From positions 1-50,475 of the forward strand of contig JAJYTE010000018.1 in the NCBI GenBank assembly GCA_021793215.1: a stretch of 50,475 nucleotides of DNA, in the 5' to 3' direction. Origin of the DNA: Bacillota bacterium (lineage in GTDB: Bacteria; Bacillota; Sulfobacillia; JAJZYS01; JAJYTV01). The position numbers and the translations under genes were made by a program. Under the pieces are notes generated by a model. That model searched no databases, had not been told where the DNA came from, and saw only the letters and a list, made by a program, of their open reading frames with translations. Shown one piece after another: positions 43,655-50,475 of the stretch (its first letter is position 1; every line of letters begins with the position of its first letter).

Positions 43655-44446
43655 ATGCACAAGCTCGGCCGGGCGCTTGAAGCCGGCAGGATCGGACTCG
43701 GACTCTTCTCGGTGATCCGCGATCCGAACGTGATCGAACTGCTGGGCTGTCTCGGATACGATTTCGTCGTGATCGACATGGAGCACAGCGCCTTGGACCT
43801 TCCTGGTGCGGAGAACCTGATCCGCGCGGCCCAGCTGCACGCCATGGCGGCCCTGGTGCGCACGCCGCGCGGAGACCTCGCGACGGTGGCGCGCGTCCTG
43901 GACGCGGGCGCGGACGGCGTGATGATTCCGCACGTCTCGACGCCGCAGCAGGCGGCGGAGGTCGTGGCGGCCGCGAAGTACCACCCCGTGGGTACGCGCG
44001 GCGTCGACGACGCGAACCGCGCGGCGCGCTTCGGCACGGTGCCGATGGCGGAGCACATGCGCGCGCAGAACGCGAAGAACCTCGTGATCGCAATGATCGA
44101 GGACGGCGGCGCCGTGCAGCGCATCGACGAGATTCTGGCGGTGAAGGGACTCGACGCGCTCGTCATGGGGACGGCGGACCTCGCCGCGGACCTCGGAGTG
44201 CCGAACGAGATGGACCACCCTTCGGTCGTGGCCGCGAAGCGCCGCGTCTTCGAGCGCGCGCTCGCCGTCGGCTTGCCGGTCGGCATGTCGGCGTGGGGCG
44301 ACGAGGCGGTCGCGAAGGCCGCGACGATGGGTGCCCGCCTGATCACCGTGCCGGACCTCGACATGCTCTTCCTCTCGAGTGTGCTCGGCGGGGCGCTTTC
44401 GGCCGCGCGGCGCGTGCTTGGAGGCGGTGCGGAGCACGGGGAGTAG
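43655..44446 (+). CDS. HpcH/HpaI family aldolase
   Basis: A 263-residue class II pyruvate-type aldolase of the HpcH/HpaI/citrate lyase beta family. Metal and substrate residues are seen in YDFVVIDMEHSALD, VRTPRGD, VMIPHVSTPQQA, GTRGVDD and AMIEDGGAV (Glu). It should cleave or form a C-C bond between pyruvate or another 2-oxoacid and an aldehyde. AAGGGAG lies 8 nt before ATG 43655. It is divergent from the PucR-type regulator. Its role in the ectoine-like locus is unclear. Confidence 0.9.
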   Translation: MHKLGRALEAGRIGLGLFSVIRDPNVIELLGCLGYDFVVIDMEHSALDLPGAENLIRAAQLHAMAALVRTPRGDLATVARVLDAGADGVMIPHVSTPQQAAEVVAAAKYHPVGTRGVDDANRAARFGTVPMAEHMRAQNAKNLVIAMIEDGGAVQRIDEILAVKGLDALVMGTADLAADLGVPNEMDHPSVVAAKRRVFERALAVGLPVGMSAWGDEAVAKAATMGARLITVPDLDMLFLSSVLGGALSAARRVLGGGAEHGE

Positions 44447-44752
44447 CCAGGCTGCACGCGCAGGACCGCGCGTACGCGTCGAAGCGTGGCGATCGGCGTG
44501 AGTCAACGTGTCGCAAAGCCGAGTTCCAACTTCATACACTCTTGACCTTGCGGCAAGGGTCGGCGATCCATGAAGCTTGCTGCGTAGGAGCGCGGGCCCG
44601 GGACACGGCCGCGGTGCTGCACGCGAGGGCGGCGGCACGGGAGGCATCGGGCTCTTGCAGCGTAACCGGGGTCGGAGACGTCGAGGCGCCGCGGCAGAGC
44701 GGCGGTCGGCGCCGTCGCGCCCGGAATTCGGCAGTTTTGGAGGCGTATACCT
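44447..44752. other. Intergenic leader before the PLP lyase
   Basis: A 306-bp gap with no gene. It contains the second copy of the shared element at 44526-44553 and a short imperfect hairpin around GACCTTGC/GCAAGGGTC (44544-44558). I see no S-box or other known riboswitch consensus. Confidence 0.5.
44526..44553 (+). promoter_or_regulatory. Shared upstream element, copy 2
   Basis: CCAACTTCATACA (44526-44538), then 9 nt, then TTGCGG (44548-44553), matching the blocks and spacing at 36636-36663. It lies about 200 bp before the PLP lyase. Confidence 0.4.
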
Positions 44753-45985
44753 TTGGAAGACCGACGAGACTTCAGCGGGGCGCACGCGGGGACCAAGGCG
44801 ATCTGGGGCGGGGAGGATTCCTACCTCCTGCAGCGCGCGACCCAGGTGCCCGTCGTGCACAGCGTCGCGTTCGGCTACCGTGACCTCGACGAGTGGTACG
44901 AGGTGGCCCTGGGCTCGCGCACGGGGCACATCTACGGGCGCAACACGAACCCGACCGTCGCCGTGCTCGAGGACAAGGTGCGCATCTTGGAGGGCGCCGA
45001 GGCGGCCACCAGCTTCGCGACCGGCATGGCCGCGATCAGCGGCACGCTCTTCGCGCTGCTCGCCCCAGGCGACCGCGTCGTCTCGATCAAGGACACCTAC
45101 GGCGGCACGAACAAGATCTTCCTGGAGTTCCTGCCGAAGTTCAACATCGCGGTCGCCCTGTGCGACACGAGCGACTTCGCGGAGATCGAGGCCGAGATCG
45201 CCAAGGGCTGCAAGGTAGTGTACCTGGAGACCCCGACGAACCCGACGCTCAAGGTCGTCGACATTGAGCGCCTGAGCCGCGCCGCGCACAAGCAGGGTGC
45301 GGTCGTCGTCGTCGACAACACGTTCGCGACGCCGATCAACCAGCACCCGCTCGAGCTCGGTGCGGACCTCGTGGTGCACAGCGCGACGAAGTTCCTCGGC
45401 GGCCACGCCGACGCCCTCGGCGGCATCCTCTGCGGCGGACAGGAGCTCGTCGCCGAGGTCTACCACTTCCGCGAGATCAACGGCGCGACCTTGCACCCGG
45501 AGGCGGCCTACCTGATCCTGCGCGGCCTCAAGACGCTCGGACTTCGCATCAAGCAGCAGAACCAGAGCGCGCTGCGCATCGCGCGCTTCCTCGAGGGACA
45601 TTCCGAGGTGGAGCAGGTGTTCTACCCGGGACTCGAGAGCCACCGCCACCACGACGTGGCGGTCCGCCAGATGGAGGGCTTCGGCGGCGTCCTCTCGTTC
45701 TCGCTGAAGGGCGGGTTCGACGCGGTGCGCCACATGCTGCCGCGCCTGAGCTTCGCGCACCTCGCGGCGAACCTCGGTTCCGTGGAGACGGTCGCGGGCC
45801 CGCCCCGCACGACGAGCCACGTCGAACTCTCCGAGGAGGAGCGCCTTGCGATGGGCATCCCGGAGAGCCTGATCCGCTACTCCGTCGGCATCGAGGAGAC
45901 GGAGGACCTGATCGCGGACCTCGACGGTGCGCTGCAGGGCGCCGCGCAGGAGCGCAAGGACCGACGGTCGGCGGCTTCCCTGTAA
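44753..45985 (+). CDS. Trans-sulfuration-family PLP enzyme (cystathionine gamma-synthase / gamma-lyase-like)
   Basis: A 410-residue Cys/Met-metabolism PLP enzyme of fold type I. The PLP lysine is Lys213 in HSATKFLGGHADA. YGRNTNPTVAVLEDKVRILEGAEAATSFATGMAAI and DNTFATPINQHPLELGADLVVHS are typical. Members catalyse gamma-replacement or elimination on activated homoserine, cystathionine or methionine. TTG 44753 has GGAGG 9 nt upstream. It lies 18 nt before an M20 hydrolase that is coupled to a homoserine dehydrogenase, so it may work on a homoserine- or diaminobutyrate-derived compound here rather than in methionine synthesis. That is inference. Confidence 0.9.
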   Translation: MEDRRDFSGAHAGTKAIWGGEDSYLLQRATQVPVVHSVAFGYRDLDEWYEVALGSRTGHIYGRNTNPTVAVLEDKVRILEGAEAATSFATGMAAISGTLFALLAPGDRVVSIKDTYGGTNKIFLEFLPKFNIAVALCDTSDFAEIEAEIAKGCKVVYLETPTNPTLKVVDIERLSRAAHKQGAVVVVDNTFATPINQHPLELGADLVVHSATKFLGGHADALGGILCGGQELVAEVYHFREINGATLHPEAAYLILRGLKTLGLRIKQQNQSALRIARFLEGHSEVEQVFYPGLESHRHHDVAVRQMEGFGGVLSFSLKGGFDAVRHMLPRLSFAHLAANLGSVETVAGPPRTTSHVELSEEERLAMGIPESLIRYSVGIEETEDLIADLDGALQGAAQERKDRRSAASL

Positions 45986-46003
45986 GAGAAAGAGGCGAGC
46001 GGT

Positions 46004-47242
46004 GTGAAGCAGCAAAGCCTTCGCGCGCAGGCGGAGGGCCTTCAGAGCCAGCTGGTCACGTGGCGTCGGGAACTGCACGCGCATCCGGAACTCTCGTTCG
46101 AGGAACACCTCACCTCCGCGTTCGTGGCGAACGTGCTCGACGGGCTCGGCGGCTACCAGGTCACGCGCAACGTCGCGAAGACCGGGGTCGTCGCCGAGCT
46201 GCGCAGCGGTGAGGGCCCGCTGATCGCACTGCGCGCCGACATGGACGCGCTTCCGATCGAGGAGAAGAACACGTTCGCGTTCCGCTCGCAGAGCGAGGGG
46301 CGCATGCACGCCTGCGGACACGACGGGCACACGTCGATGCTCCTCGGGGCGGCGGTGATCCTGAAGTCCCTCTTCGCCGGCGGCAAGCTGCGCGGCGGCG
46401 TGCGCCTCCTGTTCCAGCCCGCCGAGGAGGCGGCCGACGCGGACGGCAAGAGCGGTGCGCCCTACATGCTCGAGGAGGGAGCGCTCGACGGCGTCGACCT
46501 GGCGCTCGCCCTGCACGTCAACCCGGCCCAGCCCTACGGCTCGCTGCAGCTCTGGAGCGGCGCCGCGATGGCGAGCGTCGACACCTTCGAGGGCGCACTG
46601 ATCGGCAAGGGGAGCCATGGCGGCTATCCGCACCTCGGAGTCGACCCGCTCTGGATGCTCGTGCCGGTGCTCTCCGCGCTGCACGGAATCGTCTCCCGGC
46701 GTGTCTCGCCGCTCGAAACGGCCGTCGTGACGGTCGGGAGCGTGAACGGCGGCAGCGCGCCGAACATCATCCCGGACGAGGTTGCGCTCTCCGGGACGAT
46801 GCGCACGTTCGACGTGCAGACGCGAGAGGTCCTGGAGGCGGAGGTGCGACGCGCCTTCTCGCTCGCGCGGGAGCTCGGCGGGGACTTCCGCCTGCGCATC
46901 ACGCGCGAGAGTCCGGCGCTCAGGAACGCGCCCTTGGCGAACCGCCTGATGCAGTCGGCGCTGCGGGCCCTCTACCCGGAGGCCCAGGAGACCTGGGCTC
47001 CCTTCGGCATGCCGGGCGAAGATTTCGCCTACATCGCGGAAAAGGTCCCGGCGGCGATGGCGTTCCTCGGGTGCGCAACCCCGGACCGCGTGGACCGCGG
47101 ACTGCACACCCCGATCTTCGACATGGACGAGCGTTGCCTCCCGATGGGCGCGGCGCTGATGGCGGACTGCGCGCGGCAAGCGCTGAGCGGCGAGTTCGCC
47201 GTGAACGAGGACAAGCAGAGTGGGGTGGTCTTCAATGCGTAG
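46004..47242 (+). CDS. M20-family amidohydrolase, candidate N-acetyl-diaminobutyrate deacetylase
   Basis: A 412-residue M20D zinc aminoacylase. Metal-binding motifs are HACGHDGHTSML and QPAEEAADADG, with LRADMDALPIEE, ALHVNPAQPYG and HTPIFDMDERCLPMG. It cleaves an acyl group from an amino acid. Because it sits in one cluster with a DoeA-like ectoine hydrolase, the likely substrate is the acetylated diaminobutyrate formed by that enzyme (DoeB2 role); hippurate-type substrates cannot be excluded. GTG 46004 lies after GAAAGAGG. The homoserine dehydrogenase gene overlaps its end by 8 nt. Confidence 0.88.
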   Translation: MKQQSLRAQAEGLQSQLVTWRRELHAHPELSFEEHLTSAFVANVLDGLGGYQVTRNVAKTGVVAELRSGEGPLIALRADMDALPIEEKNTFAFRSQSEGRMHACGHDGHTSMLLGAAVILKSLFAGGKLRGGVRLLFQPAEEAADADGKSGAPYMLEEGALDGVDLALALHVNPAQPYGSLQLWSGAAMASVDTFEGALIGKGSHGGYPHLGVDPLWMLVPVLSALHGIVSRRVSPLETAVVTVGSVNGGSAPNIIPDEVALSGTMRTFDVQTREVLEAEVRRAFSLARELGGDFRLRITRESPALRNAPLANRLMQSALRALYPEAQETWAPFGMPGEDFAYIAEKVPAAMAFLGCATPDRVDRGLHTPIFDMDERCLPMGAALMADCARQALSGEFAVNEDKQSGVVFNA

Positions 47243-48287
47243 GATTGCACTGATCGGATTCGGCGGCGTCGGCCAGGCGTTCGCCGCCGTCCTTGCGGAG
47301 CGCGGCGAGGACCTGCGGCGCGAGATGGGTCTCGACGCACGCATCGTGGCCGTGTCGGACCCTTTCAAGGGAGCCGTGTACCAGGAGGGCGGCCTGGACC
47401 TTCGGGCGCTCTCCGCCTGCGTGCGCGAAAAAGGCAGCGTCGACGCGTACCCGGAGGGACCGGGCGTCGTGCGCGGCCTCGACAGCATCGCCACGATCCA
47501 GGAGACCGCCGCCGACACGATCGTCGAAGTATCTCCGACGCTGCCGGGCGGTGAGCCATCGATCGGGTACTGCCGCGCCGCGTTCGCGTCCGGCAAGCAC
47601 GTGATCACATCGAACAAGGGACCGGCCGCGCTTGGGTACGCGGAACTCTCGGCCGCCGCGAAGGCGGTGGGCGCCTATTTCGGCATCGAGGGCACCGTGA
47701 TGAGCGGCACGCCATCGCTCTGGCTCGGCAAGGCCGCGCTCGCGGGCAACCGGATCTCCGAGATCCGCGGCATCCTGAACGGCACGACGAACTACATGCT
47801 CACGCGCATGGAGGAAGGGCTCGAGTACGACGACGCGCTCGGCGAGGCGCAGCAGCTCGGCTACGCGGAGGCCGAGCCCAGCAGCGACGTCGACGGGCAC
47901 GACGCCCAGTTCAAGATCGTCATCCTGGCGCAGCACGTGCTGGGCGTGCCGCTGCGCCTCGAGCAGGTGCAGCGGACAGGCATCCGCGACCTCACGCGCA
48001 AGGACGTCGAGGCGGCGGTGCGCGCGGGCAGCCACTGGAAGCTCCTCGCCCGGGTCGAGGTCGACGGATCGGAGGTGCGCGCGTCGGTCGGACCGGTGCG
48101 CGTGCCGTCCGCGGACGCCCTCGCCTCGGTACGCGGCGCGCTGAACGCCATCACCTACCAGTGCGACCTGATGGGCCCGGTGACCCTGGTCGGAGCCGGG
48201 GCGGGGCGCCAGGAAACGGCCTTCGCGCTGCTCGCGGACCTCATCCGCATCGAACAACGGGCTGCAACGGGGAGGAGTCTCGCATGA
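47235..48287 (+). CDS. Homoserine dehydrogenase (short form, no ACT domain)
   Basis: A 350-residue dehydrogenase. The Rossmann motif is ALIGFGGVGQAFA. The catalytic core has ITSNKGPAAL, the diagnostic GILNGTTNYMLTRM and the Asp/Lys pair in DVDGHDAQFKIVILA. It interconverts aspartate-4-semialdehyde and homoserine. The absence of an ACT domain suggests no threonine feedback, which suits a catabolic role. It overlaps the M20 gene by 8 nt and the next aldehyde dehydrogenase by 4 nt, so the three are translationally linked. Ectoine breakdown yields aspartate-semialdehyde, which makes the setting meaningful. Confidence 0.92.
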   Translation: MRRIALIGFGGVGQAFAAVLAERGEDLRREMGLDARIVAVSDPFKGAVYQEGGLDLRALSACVREKGSVDAYPEGPGVVRGLDSIATIQETAADTIVEVSPTLPGGEPSIGYCRAAFASGKHVITSNKGPAALGYAELSAAAKAVGAYFGIEGTVMSGTPSLWLGKAALAGNRISEIRGILNGTTNYMLTRMEEGLEYDDALGEAQQLGYAEAEPSSDVDGHDAQFKIVILAQHVLGVPLRLEQVQRTGIRDLTRKDVEAAVRAGSHWKLLARVEVDGSEVRASVGPVRVPSADALASVRGALNAITYQCDLMGPVTLVGAGAGRQETAFALLADLIRIEQRAATGRSLA

Positions 48288-49735
48288 TCGACGCGCGCAA
48301 GCTGGAGGACGGCGTTCGAAAGCGCATGCTGATCCGCGGCGAGTGGGTGAGCGCGAAGGAGACGTTCGCGGTCACGAACCCCCAGGACGGCAGCGTGATC
48401 GCGCTCATGCCGTCGGCCACCATCGATGACATGGAGGCGGCGATCCAGGGGGCGAAGCAGGGCAGCGTCATCGCGCGCGAGCTGCCCGTCCACCGGCGCA
48501 AGGCGATCCTGCTGAAGGCCGCGGACCTTCTCGCGGCGCGCGGCGATGAGGTTGCGCGCACGCTGGCGCAGGACTGCAGCAAGACGATTCGCGAGGCGCG
48601 CAAGGAGGTCGTTCGGGCCGCCGACACCCTGCGCCTCAGCGCGGAGGAGGCGAGCCGCGTCCAAGGGGAGACGATCTCCTTCGACCAGCGGCCGGGCGCC
48701 GAGGGCCGGATCGGCTACTACGAGCGCTTCCCGGTCGGGATCGTCGCGGCGATCACGCCGTTCAACGACCCCCTGAACCTCGTAGCGCACAAGGTGGGTC
48801 CGGCGATCGCCACGGGCAACGCCGTGGTGCTGAAGCCGTCGAGCGCGGCGCCGCTCGGTGCGCATCTTCTCGTGGAGACGCTGCTCGAGGCCGGGCTGCC
48901 GCCCGAGGTCATCTCGCTCGTGACGGGCGACGGCGGCCTCCTGGGCGACCACCTCGTGCAGCACCCCGACGTCCCGATGATCTCCTTCACCGGCGGGCTC
49001 TCCACCGGGCTGGGGATCACGCGCAAGGCGGGCATCAAGCGGCTCGCGATGGAACTCGGGTCGAACTCTCCGACGATCGTGCTCTCGGATGCCGACATCG
49101 GTCGGGCGGTTGAGGCGACCGTCTCGGGGGCCTTCGGCAACGCCGGGCAGAACTGCCTCGGCGTGCAGCGCATCATCCTGCAGGAGGAGATCGCGGACGC
49201 GTTCACGGAGCGGTTCGTCGCGGCCACGAAGGCGCTGCGCGTCGGGGACAAGCTGAGCGAGAGCACGGATGTCGGCCCGATGATCTCGGAGAAGGAAGCG
49301 CGGCGCGTCGCGTCGTGGGTGCAGGAGGCCGTCTCCGAGGGCGCGCGGGTGCTCGCGGGCGGCATGCGGCGCGGCGCCTTCTACGACCCGACGGTGCTCG
49401 TCGACGTGCCGCGCGGCGCGAAGGTCGACTACGAGGAAGTCTACGGCCCCGTCGTGTCTCTCTACCGGGTGAAGGACGTCGCGCAGGCCATCGAGAAGGC
49501 GAACGACTCGCCCTACGGGCTGCAGGCCGGCATCTTCACGCGGGACATCGACACCGCGTTCCGCGCGGTTCGGGCGCTGGAGATGGGGGGCGTGATGGTC
49601 AACGACAGCAGCGACTTCCGCGTCGACGCGATGCCGTTCGGCGGCGTGAAGGGGAGCGGCATCGGACGCGAGGGCGTGCACTTCGCGGCGGAGAAGATGA
49701 CCGAGACCAAGGTCGTCTGCCTGAACCTCGGCTGA
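48284..49735 (+). CDS. Aldehyde dehydrogenase, candidate aspartate-semialdehyde oxidase (DoeC role)
   Basis: A 483-residue aldehyde dehydrogenase. The catalytic Cys291 is in AGQNCLGVQRI and the general base Glu in AMELGSNSP. The C-terminal NDSSDFRVDAMPFGGVKGSGIGREG is like lactaldehyde, phosphonoacetaldehyde and GAPN-type members. ATG 48284 overlaps the homoserine dehydrogenase stop, with GGGGAGGAG upstream. In the ectoine pathway DoeC oxidises aspartate-semialdehyde to aspartate; context supports that role but the sequence alone does not prove it. Confidence 0.9.
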   Translation: MIDARKLEDGVRKRMLIRGEWVSAKETFAVTNPQDGSVIALMPSATIDDMEAAIQGAKQGSVIARELPVHRRKAILLKAADLLAARGDEVARTLAQDCSKTIREARKEVVRAADTLRLSAEEASRVQGETISFDQRPGAEGRIGYYERFPVGIVAAITPFNDPLNLVAHKVGPAIATGNAVVLKPSSAAPLGAHLLVETLLEAGLPPEVISLVTGDGGLLGDHLVQHPDVPMISFTGGLSTGLGITRKAGIKRLAMELGSNSPTIVLSDADIGRAVEATVSGAFGNAGQNCLGVQRIILQEEIADAFTERFVAATKALRVGDKLSESTDVGPMISEKEARRVASWVQEAVSEGARVLAGGMRRGAFYDPTVLVDVPRGAKVDYEEVYGPVVSLYRVKDVAQAIEKANDSPYGLQAGIFTRDIDTAFRAVRALEMGGVMVNDSSDFRVDAMPFGGVKGSGIGREGVHFAAEKMTETKVVCLNLG

Positions 49736-49810
49736 CCGGGGGGCCGCAGCGCGCGGCCCGGATCCCTTGCAGCGCGACGCACATGGCTCTCATTTGGGAG
49801 GACAACGAGG

Positions 49811-50475
49811 ATGGCCCTGCCATTCGACCGGTCGGAGTACGAGGCCAGGATCTCCGCAGTGGAGCGAGAGATGGAGAAGCGCGGGCTCGACGCCCTGCTC
49901 ATCACCGAACCCGCGAACATGAACTACCTGACGGGCTACGACGGATGGTCATTCTACGTGCCGCAGGCCGTGGTCGTCGTGGGCGGCGAGGTGCAGCCCT
50001 ACTGGTTCGGCCGCCCGATGGACGCGAACGGAGCGCGGCTCACGACGTGGCTCGACGACTCGCACATCGAGTCCTACCCTGAGTCGTACATTCACGCGCA
50101 GGATCGCCACCCGATCGACGTGGCGGCGCAGCTGATCGAGCGGCTCGGCTGCGGCGCAAAGACGATCGGCGTCGAGATGGATGCCTACTACTTCTCAGCG
50201 CTCTCCTTCGCGCGTCTCTCGCAGCACCTCCCGAACGCGCGATTCAAGGACGCGACGCTGCTCGTCAACTGGCAGCGGATCGTCAAGTCCGACGCGGAGA
50301 TCGATCTGATGCGCAAGGCTGCACGCATCGCGTCGAACGCGATGGAGGTCGCGAGGCGCTCGGTCCGGGTCGGCGTCCGGGAGTCCGATGCCGCCGCTGC
50401 CGTCTACCAAGCCGAAATCGCCGGGGTCGACGGGATCACCGGCGAGTACACGTCGCTCTCCCCACTGATGCCCTC
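49811..50475 (+). CDS. doeA: DoeA-like ectoine hydrolase, M24 fold (truncated by window end)
   Basis: The first 221 residues of an M24-fold protein that runs off the window. It has the features I associate with ectoine hydrolase DoeA: ANMNYLTGYDGWSFYVPQ, then MDANGARLTTWLDD, YIHAQDRHPID, IGVEMDAYYFSALSF and VNWQRIVKSDAEIDLMRKAARI. DoeA opens the ectoine ring to N-acetyl-2,4-diaminobutyrate. The C-terminal metal-binding half lies outside the window. GGGAGGA is 8 nt before ATG 49811, 75 nt after the aldehyde dehydrogenase. Its N-terminal ~69 residues reappear in the chimera at 36776. Confidence 0.85.
   Translation, partial: MALPFDRSEYEARISAVEREMEKRGLDALLITEPANMNYLTGYDGWSFYVPQAVVVVGGEVQPYWFGRPMDANGARLTTWLDDSHIESYPESYIHAQDRHPIDVAAQLIERLGCGAKTIGVEMDAYYFSALSFARLSQHLPNARFKDATLLVNWQRIVKSDAEIDLMRKAARIASNAMEVARRSVRVGVRESDAAAAVYQAEIAGVDGITGEYTSLSPLMP

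Noticed and set aside
44447-44752. Possible S-box or other riboswitch before the trans-sulfuration-type gene
   Set aside because: No SAM-riboswitch or T-box consensus blocks are present; only a short imperfect hairpin is seen.

Overview
The window is a GC-rich bacterial chromosome segment with dense, mostly plus-strand operons. Many genes have a strong AGGAGG-type ribosome binding site ahead of ATG, GTG or TTG. One large branched-chain amino acid operon starts with a T-box leader (promoter 26595-26624, antiterminator motif 26909-26922, terminator 26920-26960). A T-box, heavy Shine-Dalgarno use and short LeuC/LeuD subunits fit best with a deep-branching, high-GC member of the Bacillota. This is inference; no rRNA or marker gene is present to confirm it.

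Layout. (1) 1-2512: a TSUP-type exporter and an alpha/beta hydrolase on the minus strand, then the remnant of an HNH-endonuclease-like gene. (2) 2513-20393: a catabolic region. It holds a carboxymuconolactone-decarboxylase-family protein, a CocE/NonD hydrolase, a D-2-hydroxyacid dehydrogenase, a hydantoinase/allantoinase-like amidohydrolase, an isochorismatase-like hydrolase, an aldehyde dehydrogenase and a branched-chain-type ABC transporter. That transporter (livH-livM-livK ... livG-livF) is interrupted by an M24 peptidase and a GntR/FCD regulator. A zinc alcohol dehydrogenase, an ACMSD-like amidohydrolase and a LeuA-like synthase follow. Three transcription units in this region carry the same CAGAa/tTGTCTGACA element near the start, so they probably form one regulon of the local GntR protein. 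A 36-bp palindrome at 20400-20435 closes the region. (3) 20455-26227: a glycolate-oxidase-like pair made of a GlcD-GlcE fusion and GlcF, a metallo-beta-lactamase-fold hydrolase, and a convergent amidase.

(4) 26595-36584: the T-box-controlled operon ilvN-ilvC-leuA-leuC-leuD-leuB-ilvB-ilvD. It encodes nearly all of valine/leucine synthesis, with the small acetolactate synthase subunit first and the large subunit seventh. (5) 36776-50475: a second catabolic region that looks like an ectoine/hydroxyectoine degradation locus of unusual composition. It contains an MFS transporter, a D-2-hydroxyacid dehydrogenase, a EutB-like PLP dehydratase, a PucR-type regulator, an HpcH/HpaI aldolase, a gamma-family PLP lyase, an M20 deacetylase candidate, a homoserine dehydrogenase, an aldehyde dehydrogenase and the start of a DoeA-like ectoine hydrolase. 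The last gene runs off the window.

The most unusual single gene is at 36776-37756. Its first ~69 residues are the N-terminus of a DoeA-like protein and the rest is the C-terminal three quarters of a EutB-like dehydratase, joined in frame, with the PLP-binding lysine lost. Full-length relatives of both halves lie in the same window (49811 and 40728). The substrate of region 2 cannot be named from sequence alone.
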